Below, in pieces: positions 16,447 to 26,240 of a DNA stretch of 64,000 nt. Origin of the DNA: Nitrospirae bacterium YQR-1 (GTDB taxonomy: Bacteria > Nitrospirota > Thermodesulfovibrionia > Thermodesulfovibrionales > Magnetobacteriaceae); the NCBI GenBank assembly GCA_039908095.1, contig JAMOBJ010000008.1, positions 1-64,000 of the forward strand. Direction: 5' to 3'. Every line of letters begins with the position of its first letter. The stretch's first letter is position 1. The translations under genes and the position numbers were made by a program. The notes beneath the pieces were generated by a model. That model made no database searches. It was not told the DNA's origin and saw nothing but the letters and a program-made list of their open reading frames with translations.

Positions 16447-16958
16447 TGGCAGGCTTAAGGGGTATCAGTCATTGGGCTTTAGCCTTGTTATTTTTAGTTA
16501 TAGTTGGTTGCTCTAAAGGGGAGGATACAAAGTATCCTCCCCTTTCATTGGACAGAAGCAGTGTGTGCAGTGTGTGCGGCATGATACTTCTGGATTTCCC
16601 CGGCCCCAAGGCACAAATGATTTATACAAATAACCGCAATGATTTCTTTTGCGGCACGTTGGATTTATTTACATTTTATCTACAGCCGGACAGCCCCAAA
16701 AATATAGCTGCAATCTATGTTAATGACATGGGCAAAGAGGACTGGAATAAGCCCACAGGGCACTGGATTGATGCAAGGAGCGCTTTACTGGTATATGGGG
16801 GAGAGGTAAGGGGCGCTATGGGAGACGTGCTGGTGCCATTTTCTGTAGAATCACAGGCAAATGATTACATAAAGAAATACCGCGGTAAATTAGTTGGTTT
16901 TAATGACGTCAATATGGATATGTTACGCCCTTTTATGTCAGGGCATCATAAGAAATAG
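16446..16958 (+). CDS. nosL: NosL, copper chaperone lipoprotein
   Basis: A 170-residue protein with a lipoprotein signal (…V-I-V-G-C, lipobox Cys about residue 22) and the NosL motif C-S-V-C-G-M. NosL binds Cu(I) and supplies copper for NosZ CuZ assembly through NosD/F/Y. The start ATG shares one base with the preceding TAA. Its place after the CydA-like and cytochrome genes ties that second unit to N2O reduction. Confidence 0.93.
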   Translation: MAGLRGISHWALALLFLVIVGCSKGEDTKYPPLSLDRSSVCSVCGMILLDFPGPKAQMIYTNNRNDFFCGTLDLFTFYLQPDSPKNIAAIYVNDMGKEDWNKPTGHWIDARSALLVYGGEVRGAMGDVLVPFSVESQANDYIKKYRGKLVGFNDVNMDMLRPFMSGHHKK

Positions 16959-17226
16959 TACAAGTGCCCTCAGGCCGGTTGGTACAGCATTTTGGAGCTT
17001 GCCACCTCGTTCCTCTTTTGACTGCAACCCTGTAAGAGTTTTCATTTGAGAAAATAAAAAAAGTGACTTTGTTTAAATAAATATGCTATTATCAAAAGCA
17101 AATATGACAGCGACTCTGTAGCATCACGGATGCAGTAAAAAAAAGCACAGTATTTTTGAAAAATGTTAAACGTCATCCGTTAGGATTTTACAGCGGCAAC
17201 TACAAGGGTTGATAACTTTCTTAAAT
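16959..17226. other. Intergenic region between nosL and SRP RNA
   Basis: No gene was seen in this 268-base gap. A possible promoter (GTGACT 17063-17068, 18-base spacer, TATTAT 17087-17092) points toward the SRP RNA and dnaX. A short GCATC/GATGC hairpin near 17122 is followed by an A-rich tract. No clear terminator for the nosL unit was found. Confidence 0.4.
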
Positions 17227-17337
17227 GCAGTCGGGCAATGGCCCTGTGCAACGGAGCTGTGTGAACCCCGTCAGGTCCGGAAGGGAGCAGCGGTAAGCGC
17301 TTGCTGCGTGTGCCACAGTAAGTCTTTGCCCGGTTGC
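17227..17337 (+). ncRNA. ffs: Bacterial signal recognition particle RNA (4.5S type)
   Basis: Contains the conserved SRP domain IV core around GTCAGGTCCGGAAGGGAGCA (17269-17288) with the GGAA tetraloop and asymmetric loop bases. The ends pair: CGGGCAA (17232-17238) with TTGCCCG (17326-17332). It lies directly upstream of dnaX, a common bacterial arrangement. The exact 5' and 3' ends are estimated from the closing stem. Confidence 0.93.
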
Positions 17338-17388
17338 ATTGAGGAAAGATTGTTCACCTCATAATCTCTGTTGACGGAGCGTGTTTTT

Positions 17389-19059
17389 TTGGCTTATATA
17401 GTTTTAGCAAGGAAATGGAGACCCCAATCGTTTGATGACTTAACAGGTCAGGAAACTGTAGCTAAGATACTCAGAAATGCACTGGCCGAAAAAAGGGTTG
17501 CTCATGCTTACCTCTTTTCCGGTCCAAGAGGTGTGGGGAAAACCACAACAGCGAGGATTTTTGCTAAAGCCCTCAACTGTGAACGTGGCCCTACCCCTGA
17601 GCCGTGCCTTAAATGCCCACAGTGCCTCTCTGTTGCAGGGGGCTCATTTCTCGATGTTATCGAAATAGACGGTGCTTCCAACACCGGTGTTGATGACGCC
17701 CGGGATATCAGGGAAAAAGTAAAATACACTCCCTCATCCGGCAAATACAAGGTTTACATAATTGATGAGGTGCATATGCTTTCGGTACAGGCTTTTAATG
17801 CACTTCTTAAAACTCTTGAGGAACCTCCCCCTCATGCCGTCTTTATTATGGCAACCACATCTCCGCAAAAGGTCATACCCACTGTGCTGTCCCGTTGTCA
17901 GCATTTACAGTTCAAACGAATACCGTCTGAGAAAATCATAGAGAGAATTACACATATTACTACAACAGAAGGCTTCAGCATTACAGCAGAGGCGGCAAAT
18001 TTATTGGCAAAGGCCGCTGACGGCAGCATGAGAGATGCACTGACGCTGCTTGACCAGATTGTTTCCATCTCCCCGGAAATTACACAATCCAGCGTGAACA
18101 CTCTCCTTGGGCTCGTTAACATTAATGTTGTAAAAGATGTTTTTGAAAGTCTGTTTACAGGAGATAGAAAGGCAATCCTTCAGTGGGTTGATTATCTCTA
18201 TGAAAATGGCTACGATTTAAAGATATTTCTCAGAAATCTTATTGATTACACAAGGGATGTGCTGGTCTCACTTTATGTAAATCCTCAGGATAACCCACAC
18301 CGTAAGCTGTGTTCTGAGGAGCTGGTGGTTGTGCTTCTTAGTGAGCTTGTTAAGGCGGATGGATTATTAAAAACAGCATTTTCAACGCGCATAGTGCTTG
18401 AGATGTTTTTAATAAAGGCGAGTTTTTTGTCCGATCTCAAGCCCATTGCCGGATTGATTGAAGAGTTTAAATCTATGAGTGCAAAAGGTGCAGACAACGC
18501 ACCCCCTGCAGGGCAAACACAACCAGATACACTGAAAAGGGAAAAACTAAATCACGAAGATAAAAAAACAGTTGAAATTGAGAAGACTGAAAGTAAAGTA
18601 CCACAGATGGAAGATATAGTTGAAAGTGTGGAAAATAAAACAGAAACTGCATCGGCGCTAAGCGTGGAGCCGGCAGGGGATATACCGGCAAAGCCTGAGA
18701 CTGTGGTAAGTTTGTGGGAAAAATTGCTTGATGTTATAAGTGATGAAAACTCTCCTCTGTGGTCAAGACTAAAAGAAGCGGCGGCGGAGGTGACTGAAGA
18801 CAAGGTTACGTTGTCCTACGGGGCCGGCCTGGATATACATAAGCAGCCAATTTTAAAACATGTCACTTATATAGAGGGGATTTTAGAGAAATTGTCCGGC
18901 AATAAATATAAGTTAATATTTAAGGAAGGCAAAAAAGTGGATAAACCGAAACCGGACTTAAAGCAGGCTGCACTTTCAGACCCCAGAGTAAAAGAGGCGA
19001 TGGATCTTTTTGACGCTACCTTTGTAAAAGTGGAGCCGAGGGAAAAGGCTGGAAAATAG
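17389..19059 (+). CDS. dnaX: DNA polymerase III subunit tau/gamma
   Basis: Clamp-loader ATPase, 556 residues from the chosen start. It has Walker A G-P-R-G-V-G-K-T-T, a four-cysteine zinc module, D-E-V-H-M-L and the sensor region S-R-C. The frame opens at 17371, but the TTG at 17389 gives the family-typical start M-A-Y-I-V-L-A-R-K-W-R-P and is 9 bases after GGAG. A linker of about 80 polar residues separates the core from a C-terminal tau-like domain. A run of seven A (18562-18568) sits in that linker, with a TGA in the -1 frame a few bases later, so a gamma-like short form is possible. Confidence 0.95.
   Translation: MAYIVLARKWRPQSFDDLTGQETVAKILRNALAEKRVAHAYLFSGPRGVGKTTTARIFAKALNCERGPTPEPCLKCPQCLSVAGGSFLDVIEIDGASNTGVDDARDIREKVKYTPSSGKYKVYIIDEVHMLSVQAFNALLKTLEEPPPHAVFIMATTSPQKVIPTVLSRCQHLQFKRIPSEKIIERITHITTTEGFSITAEAANLLAKAADGSMRDALTLLDQIVSISPEITQSSVNTLLGLVNINVVKDVFESLFTGDRKAILQWVDYLYENGYDLKIFLRNLIDYTRDVLVSLYVNPQDNPHRKLCSEELVVVLLSELVKADGLLKTAFSTRIVLEMFLIKASFLSDLKPIAGLIEEFKSMSAKGADNAPPAGQTQPDTLKREKLNHEDKKTVEIEKTESKVPQMEDIVESVENKTETASALSVEPAGDIPAKPETVVSLWEKLLDVISDENSPLWSRLKEAAAEVTEDKVTLSYGAGLDIHKQPILKHVTYIEGILEKLSGNKYKLIFKEGKKVDKPKPDLKQAALSDPRVKEAMDLFDATFVKVEPREKAGK
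18562..18575 (+). other. Possible slippage site in dnaX
   Basis: Seven A residues (18562-18568) encode K-K-T. A -1 slip here reads two codons and meets TGA at 18573-18575, giving a product of about 395 residues ending just after the clamp-loader core. The position matches where gamma ends in E. coli. No strong stimulatory stem was identified. Confidence 0.35.
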
Positions 19060-19083
19060 AATAAATAAACACACGGAGGAATG

Positions 19084-19425
19084 ATGTCCAAAAAAATGCT
19101 TGGCAATATAATGAGAGAAGCGCAGAAGCTTCAAGAAAAGATGATGAAAATGCAGGAGGAGGCAAGCCAGAAAACGGCTGAGGCAAGTGCCGGCGGGGGC
19201 ATGGTAACAGCAGTGGCAAGTGGTGCAGGAGCGATAGTATCTATAGCGATTGACAAAGAGGTGGTAAACCCCGATGATGTGGAAATGCTTCAGGACTTAG
19301 TCGTAGCGGCTTGTAATGAGGCATTAAAGAGGGCACACGATCTCGTGCAGGATGACCTTTCAAAGGTAACGGGAGGACTTCAGTTACCGGGGATGCCGGA
19401 TATTTCCGGTTTGTTTGGCAAGTAA
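19084..19425 (+). CDS. ybaB: YbaB/EbfC family nucleoid-associated protein
   Basis: A small DNA-binding protein of 113 residues. It has an N-terminal amphipathic helix rich in K/Q/M/E and the family's central strand region (G-x-G-x-x-V-x-I-x-I-D). The dnaX-ybaB-recR order is widely conserved. Two ATGs are adjacent; the second (19084) is better spaced from GGAGG (19075-19079). Confidence 0.93.
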   Translation: MSKKMLGNIMREAQKLQEKMMKMQEEASQKTAEASAGGGMVTAVASGAGAIVSIAIDKEVVNPDDVEMLQDLVVAACNEALKRAHDLVQDDLSKVTGGLQLPGMPDISGLFGK

Positions 19426-19433
19426 CACACGGT

Positions 19434-20027
19434 ATGTCACAGGGAATAATCGAAACACTTGTTAATGAGCTAACCAGACTGCCCTCAATAGGCAGAAAGA
19501 CTGCGCAACGGCTGGCTTTTTTTATTCTATCTATGCCCGATGACGAGGCAAAATCAATAGCAGGAGCAATTTTAGCTGTTAAGGAAAGGGCACGCCTTTG
19601 TAGTGTTTGTTTTAATATCGCAGAGGGGTTGACGTGTGCGCTGTGTGCTGATACGTCAAGGGATAGTGATAAAATATGTGTAGTTGAGGAGCCCGGCAGT
19701 ATTGCGGTTATAGAAAAAACAGGGTTTTTTAAGGGCCTCTATCATGTATTGCACGGCAACCTCTCGCCAATTGACGGTATAACCCCTGAGAAACTTAAAT
19801 TAAACGCTCTCACAGAGAGGGTACGAACCGGTACGATTTCTGAGGTTATTCTTGCCACAAACCCAAACACAAAGGGTGAGATGACAGCCCAGTACATAGC
19901 CAATCTGCTCAGACCCTTTAATATATCCATAACGAGAATTGCGTACGGACTTCCCATGGGCGGCGACATAGAGTTTGCTGATGAGGTAACTATGGGAAAA
20001 TCCTTTCAGGGAAGGACTAATCTCTGA
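19434..20027 (+). CDS. recR: Recombination mediator RecR
   Basis: 197 residues. An N-terminal helix-hairpin-helix (L-P-S-I-G-R-K-T-A-Q-R), a C-S-V-C…C-A-L-C zinc motif, a Toprim domain (V-V-E-E-P-G-S-I) and the C-terminal Walker-B-like region identify RecR. It works with RecO/RecF to load RecA. It lies 8 bases after ybaB. Confidence 0.96.
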   Translation: MSQGIIETLVNELTRLPSIGRKTAQRLAFFILSMPDDEAKSIAGAILAVKERARLCSVCFNIAEGLTCALCADTSRDSDKICVVEEPGSIAVIEKTGFFKGLYHVLHGNLSPIDGITPEKLKLNALTERVRTGTISEVILATNPNTKGEMTAQYIANLLRPFNISITRIAYGLPMGGDIEFADEVTMGKSFQGRTNL

Positions 20028-20168
20028 TCTTCCGTGGTATTTAGATTATTACCTGTGGTATGATAGTTAACTTTTCCTCTAACCCACGGAAACCTGTAGG
20101 TAGCAATATTAATCTGTTGATAAAAGAAACAAACCCCAACGCAAACGGATTCTGGAATAAATTTTGAA

Positions 20169-20197
20169 TTGATAAAAACACTGGTAAATGTTAGAAT
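20169..20197 (+). promoter_or_regulatory. Likely sigma-70-type promoter of guaBA
   Basis: TTGATA (20169-20174), a 17-base spacer and TAGAAT (20192-20197) lie 40 bases before the guaB start. In the preceding gap a TTCCGTGG (20030-20037) and CCACGGAA (20084-20091) inverted repeat may form a weak structure after recR. No purine riboswitch core was recognised. Confidence 0.55.
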
Positions 20198-20218
20198 AAA
20201 TAACTTAAAATTTTATAA

Positions 20219-21702
<1,484 letters not shown>

Positions 21703-21703
<1 letters not shown>

Positions 21704-23241
21704 TGTTTGAAGATAAAATCCTGATTTTGGATTTCGGTTCACAATACACACAGCTCATTGCGCGGCGCATACGAGAAAGACACGTTTATTCGGAGATATT
21801 TCCTTTTAATGCTCCATTTTATAAAGTAAAAAATTTTAATCCCAAAGGGATAATACTTTCCGGGGGGCCTGCAAGTGTGTTTGACAAAGACGCACATCTG
21901 ATTGGCAAGGAAATCTTTTCACTTGGTGTGCCGGTTTTAGGCATATGTTACGGTATGCAGTTAATGGCACATCTGCTGGGCGGCGCCGTTGAGAAATCCG
22001 ACAAAAAAGAATACGGCAAGACTGAGTTAACAGTTACCGACGACACGGACTTACTGTTTGGCCTGAGCAAAACCTCCACAGTGTGGATGAGCCACGGTGA
22101 TATTGTCGTAAAGCCGCCCAACGGTTTTACAACGATGGGACAGACTCAAAATTCTTTATATGCTGCAATTGCTGACAGGTGCCGTAAATTCTACGCCCTT
22201 CAGTTTCACCCTGAGGTTGTACACACTGAGGAGGGCGGCACGATAATAAATAATTTTTTACATAACATATGCAACTGTGCCGCCACATGGGAGATGTCCT
22301 CATTTATAGAGTGGGCCACAGGGGAAATCAAAAGCACAGTCGGCGGTAACAAGGTAATTTGCGCTTTAAGCGGCGGTGTTGACTCATCCGTGGTTGCGCT
22401 TCTAATTCACAAAGCCATAGGGGAGCAACTGACCTGCATATTTGTTGACAACGGTCTTCTAAGAAAAGGTGAACGACAGAAGGTCGCAGATACTTTTCAA
22501 AAGCATTACCATATTAATCTGATAACGGTAGAGGCGTCTGATAGATTTTTGACCAAACTTGCCGGAGTAACCGAGCCGGAAAAGAAGAGAAAAATTATCG
22601 GCAATGAGTTCATCAAAGTGTTTGAGGAAGAGGCTAATAAGATAAAAGGTGTGGATTTTCTTGCACAGGGGACGCTCTATCCGGACGTTATAGAGAGCGT
22701 ATCGTTTAAAGGGCCCTCTGCTACAATAAAGTCCCATCACAACGTGGGAGGACTCCCTGATGTGATGAAACTCAAGCTGGTTGAACCGCTTAGAGAGCTT
22801 TTTAAAGATGAGGTAAGGCTAATCGGGCTGGAGCTGGGGCTGCCTGAGGAGATATGCTATCGACAGCCTTTTCCAGGCCCCGGGCTTGCCATAAGGTGTA
22901 TTGGTGAGATTACTGCAAACCGCCTGCATATTCTCAGAGAGGCGGATGCCATAGTGCTTGAGGAAGTAAAACGTGCCGGGCTTTATAAAGATACGTGGCA
23001 ATCATTTGCCGTCCTTTTGCCGATAAAAACTGTGGGGGTTATGGGTGATGAGAGAACTTATGAGCATGTAATAGCCATAAGGGCGGTAAACAGTGTGGAT
23101 GGGATGACGGCGGACTGGGCAAAGTTTCCTTACGATGTTTTATCCAACATATCCAACCGGATAATAAACGAGGTAAAGGGCGTAAACAGAGTCGTTTACG
23201 ATATAACGAGTAAACCTCCGGGTACTATTGAGTGGGAGTAA
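21703..23241 (+). CDS. guaA: GMP synthase (glutamine-hydrolysing)
   Basis: Converts XMP to GMP; 512 residues. A class I glutamine amidotransferase domain with nucleophile G-I-C-Y-G and F-H-P-E-V is followed by an ATP-pyrophosphatase P-loop S-G-G-V-D-S-S-V and the C-terminal dimerisation domain ending …P-P-G-T-I-E-W-E. The ATG overlaps the guaB stop by one base. A hairpin terminator follows. Confidence 0.97.
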
Positions 23242-23357
23242 GATTTTTCAGTTTATTGGATTCATGAAGGGATATTTATAAGGGGAAAGGGCTTCACCAT
23301 TTCATCTTGATAATCCCGCAGGGTATAGCGGCACAGGGGCTGTCGGGGAGATTCATT

Positions 23358-23388
23358 AAAAAAAGGAGGGGCAACCCCCTCCTTTTTT
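23358..23388. terminator. Bidirectional Rho-independent terminator
   Basis: GGAGGGG (23365-23371) pairs with CCCCTCC (23376-23382) around a CAAC loop, flanked by an A run and a T run (six T, 23383-23388). It serves guaA on the plus strand and the converging minus-strand gene ending at 23410. Confidence 0.9.
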
Positions 23389-23409
23389 GTGATATATATA
23401 TTGTTAAAT

Positions 23410-23958
23410 CTAAAATCCCAGAACGTTCTTATTGCCCCCCGGACCAGATGTGCTGTCGTCCTCGCAGATGTAACCAAGTACGTTACGTTTAGGGTTTGTT
23501 GTTCCCTGGAAACAGGACATTGTCATACTTTTGCAGTTAAGGTCTGAGCCGGTTGAGGCTAAAGAAAGTTTAGCGCCATAGGCAGTGACTGAGTTAACTG
23601 TACCACCGGTTTCAGTGGTAATGTCCTTACTTTCTGAACCAAATGTAACACTCTGGCTGCTAAAGGAGATCATTTTTGTGATGCCGGCTCCTAAGGTGGC
23701 AGTGAATGTGTTTGCTGTGCCTACAGGTTTGGTGCTTGAACTGGTTACAGCTACAGATACTGTAGCCTCAGCGGTGGCGGCATTGGATAAAAAACAATAA
23801 ACAACATTACTGGGGTTGGTGTGAAGATACGGCATATAGTAATACACGTTAGAGGCGGCGCCGACGTGAGCAGGATTCATACCACTAATTCCTATAAACA
23901 TTGAAACAGTCAGTGCAAGGGTTACTACCGCCAAAATTATCATTTTCTTAATCTTCAT
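23410..23958 (-). CDS. Secreted protein of a local paralogous family (C-terminal Cys-containing module)
   Basis: I do not recognise a named family. 182 residues: a signal peptide (about 1-35), then a Thr/Ser/Val-rich beta domain with conserved Y-x-P-Y-L/F-H, V-Y-C-F-L-S-N, and an end patch C-F-Q-G-T-x-N-P-K-R-N-V…C-E-D-D-S-T. This whole module is repeated in the C-terminal half of the next gene (23990-24985). Four to five Cys could form disulfides in an exported beta-sandwich. A good ribosome site (AAAGGAGAG) precedes the ATG. Confidence 0.75.
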   Translation of the reverse strand: MKIKKMIILAVVTLALTVSMFIGISGMNPAHVGAASNVYYYMPYLHTNPSNVVYCFLSNAATAEATVSVAVTSSSTKPVGTANTFTATLGAGITKMISFSSQSVTFGSESKDITTETGGTVNSVTAYGAKLSLASTGSDLNCKSMTMSCFQGTTNPKRNVLGYICEDDSTSGPGGNKNVLGF

Positions 23959-23989
23959 ACTTGTCTCTCCTTTAATAATTTATTAAGTT

Positions 23990-24985
23990 TTAGAATTCTA
24001 ATAAGTTTCTTAAGCCACCGGCTCCGGCTGTGCTGTCATCCTCACACAAGAATCCGGCAACATTTCTTTTAGGATTTGATGTTCCCTGAAAACATGTTAA
24101 GATTTCATTTTTGCAATTAACGTCTCCTCCCGTGCTTGAAACAACCCTAAGGTGGCCTGAAAAAGGCTCAGAGCTGCCAACATCGGTAGAGAACAAAACA
24201 CTATCTTCAGATGAGCCGGTTAGCGGTACAAGGTACAAACCCTGGCCACTGAATCTAAACATTCTTGTTGTCCCTGCGGCTACAGTTGAAGCAAATGACT
24301 GTGTCCCCTGAGCAGGCTTTGTATTGTAACCGCTGGTCACCCCAAATGAAACTTTTACTTCAGCAGATGATGAATTTGACAGAAGACAATAGGTTACGTT
24401 GTTTGCATTGGAATGAAAATACGGTAAGTAAAATCTAACGCTTTTTGCAGTAGCCCCTACCACCGAATTATTAAAATTAGCCGTTACCATAGCCTTTGAT
24501 GCAAAATTTACTGTACATTGATTTGAGCTTGCCGAGTTGCAGCCACTCCACGATGAAAAGACTGACTGCGATGAGGCTGTTGCCGTTAGTGTAATCTGTG
24601 CACCGGTTGTTTGCGAGGAAAGAATTCCCTTTGGGCCTTTCCATGTTATTGTGCCGGTATTGGCGGTTATTGTTCCGTCACCGAAACCGTTTTTAATTAC
24701 ATATAGGGCATCTGTTACTGTTGCCCCCGAAAAAGTTGCATAATAGTTCTTATCGCCGCCTCCTCTGAATCCTGGTCCGGGCAGTGGTGATTTTGCCTGC
24801 TCTGCTGCGCTGCGCTCATATCCGATCCTTTTTGCCGTGAAGTAGTTATACATTTCCGTCCCTGCCGGAGCAAAACTAAAAACCATTATGAGCAGTGTCA
24901 GAAAGGACAAAATGTACATAGGATTAAATATTGCTGTAGGCGCAGTAAAATTATCTTTTACATACTCCTCAATTGTGTTGACCAT
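23990..24985 (-). CDS. Membrane-anchored two-module protein (InlB-like repeat plus Cys-containing module)
   Basis: 331 residues, no named family recognised. One N-terminal membrane segment lies at about 24-43 after a short charged stretch. A Pro/Gly-rich linker leads to a domain like divergent InlB B-repeats (G-D-G-T-I-T-A…W-S-G-C…C-T-V-N-F, about residues 85-170) and then the same C-terminal module as the 182-residue neighbour. The anchor and repeat module are shared instead with the gene upstream (25107-25649). A likely function is cell-surface binding or assembly, but this is only inferred from architecture. GGAGG lies 10 bases before the ATG. Confidence 0.75.
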   Translation of the reverse strand: MVNTIEEYVKDNFTAPTAIFNPMYILSFLTLLIMVFSFAPAGTEMYNYFTAKRIGYERSAAEQAKSPLPGPGFRGGGDKNYYATFSGATVTDALYVIKNGFGDGTITANTGTITWKGPKGILSSQTTGAQITLTATASSQSVFSSWSGCNSASSNQCTVNFASKAMVTANFNNSVVGATAKSVRFYLPYFHSNANNVTYCLLSNSSSAEVKVSFGVTSGYNTKPAQGTQSFASTVAAGTTRMFRFSGQGLYLVPLTGSSEDSVLFSTDVGSSEPFSGHLRVVSSTGGDVNCKNEILTCFQGTSNPKRNVAGFLCEDDSTAGAGGLRNLLEF

Positions 24986-25106
24986 CCCTTATTTTCCTCC
25001 AAAACTGTTTGATTAAATGTTCACAATATACTACACTTTCGTCTTACCCCTTAATCACCTTAATCTTCCACCCCCCCTGAAAATAACCTTAATGCACCTA
25101 TGCATG

Positions 25107-25649
25107 CTATTTCTTTACTTTCTCAAATTTTATCGTTATCACTTTACCGGGAGCAAAAACAGCTGCACAATCGCTTCCGGTAACTGTATTACAACCATTC
25201 CATGAGAAGATGACAGACTGAGATGATGCTGTCCCCATAATTGACAACTTTTGTCCTTGTTTTAACGCACCTATCTTTCCCACAGGGCCTTTCCATGATA
25301 TAGTATTGCCCACAGCAGAAACCGTACCTCCGCCTGTGCCTTCTTTCACAATGTAAAGGACGTCAGGGGATGAAGCCGTAACAGCTGCAGCATGGAATTT
25401 CCCATCTCCGCCCGGAGGGCGAATTCCAAAGCCGGTCTCAGACTTCCGGTCTCTGAAATCAGGGGAAACTGAGTGCTCACTGACAACTAAGGCCTGCGGT
25501 GTGCTTAAAGAGCCCTTTAACATCTGAAAATCCGGAACAGCCCTGAATGTTGTAAGCACAATGCTCAGGAAAGACAGCACATATACAGGATTAAATATGG
25601 GATGTGCCGTAAAAAAACCTCCACCCATTATCTTTACATCTTCTCTCAT
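25107..25649 (-). CDS. Membrane-anchored InlB-like repeat protein of the same local family
   Basis: 180 residues with one N-terminal hydrophobic segment (about 19-37) containing the P-I/M-F-N-P-V/M-Y-V/I-L-S-F-L patch shared with its neighbour, a variable linker, and an InlB-like repeat (G-G-G-T-V-S-A, W-N-G-C…C-A-A-V-F) at the C-terminus. It lacks the final Cys module. A GGAGGGG ribosome site precedes the ATG. The first gene of a three-gene minus-strand set. Confidence 0.72.
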   Translation of the reverse strand: MREDVKIMGGGFFTAHPIFNPVYVLSFLSIVLTTFRAVPDFQMLKGSLSTPQALVVSEHSVSPDFRDRKSETGFGIRPPGGDGKFHAAAVTASSPDVLYIVKEGTGGGTVSAVGNTISWKGPVGKIGALKQGQKLSIMGTASSQSVIFSWNGCNTVTGSDCAAVFAPGKVITIKFEKVKK

Positions 25650-25771
25650 TACCCCTCCATAACGATATCAGCACAATTCCACAGAAATTGTTTTAAAGTT
25701 AAAAAAACTTAAACTGATAAACCAATTGCAATAGCTAAAAAATCAGGAGACATTTTTACTAAACCTTATAT

Positions 25772-26188
25772 CTATTCACCTGCAAGGGTCTGGAAAGTGT
25801 GATGGTGGAGCTCTTCCTCAGCCAGAATCTGCTCAAAAAGCAGCCTCGTAGTTGAGTCACCCTCATCATTAGCCTGTTTGATTATTTTTTTATAGAGTGC
25901 AATAGCATACTCCTCTTCCCTGATATTCTTCTGCAGCATTTCCTGCTCTGTGCCGGTAATATCCACAGGGTCAGGCGCGGTTACAGGCACGTCACCAAGG
26001 TAGGTAAGTCTCTCGGCGATTTTTTCTGCATGGAGCATCTCCTGCATAGCTATCACCCGAAACTCGGTACTTATAAATTTTGCCCTTTTACCTTTTATCA
26101 TTATATGCTGAAACATGTACTGGATGCTTACCTGTAACTCCCTTGCTATTGCTGCATTTATTAGTTTTTTAAGTTCTGCACTTGCCAC
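25772..26188 (-). CDS. Ferritin-like / bacterioferritin-type di-iron protein
   Basis: 138 residues forming a four-helix bundle with di-iron motifs: E17, E50-x-x-H53 and E125-x-x-H128 plus the acidic helix around residues 90-94. It is shorter than bacterioferritin (about 158), and I see no clear haem Met, so a ferritin-like oxidoreductase or storage protein is safest. The GTG start follows GGGGGA. It is a single gene between two unrelated groups. Confidence 0.8.
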   Translation of the reverse strand: MASAELKKLINAAIARELQVSIQYMFQHIMIKGKRAKFISTEFRVIAMQEMLHAEKIAERLTYLGDVPVTAPDPVDITGTEQEMLQKNIREEEYAIALYKKIIKQANDEGDSTTRLLFEQILAEEELHHHTFQTLAGE

Positions 26189-26240
26189 TTTTTCCCCCTT
26201 AGTAAAATAATAATAACAATAGAGAATAGTACAATAAGCG

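Noticed and set aside
20028-20168. Purine or PRPP riboswitch before guaB
   Set aside because: There is an 8-base inverted repeat with a long spacer, but no conserved purine-riboswitch core bases or three-way-junction pattern could be recognised.
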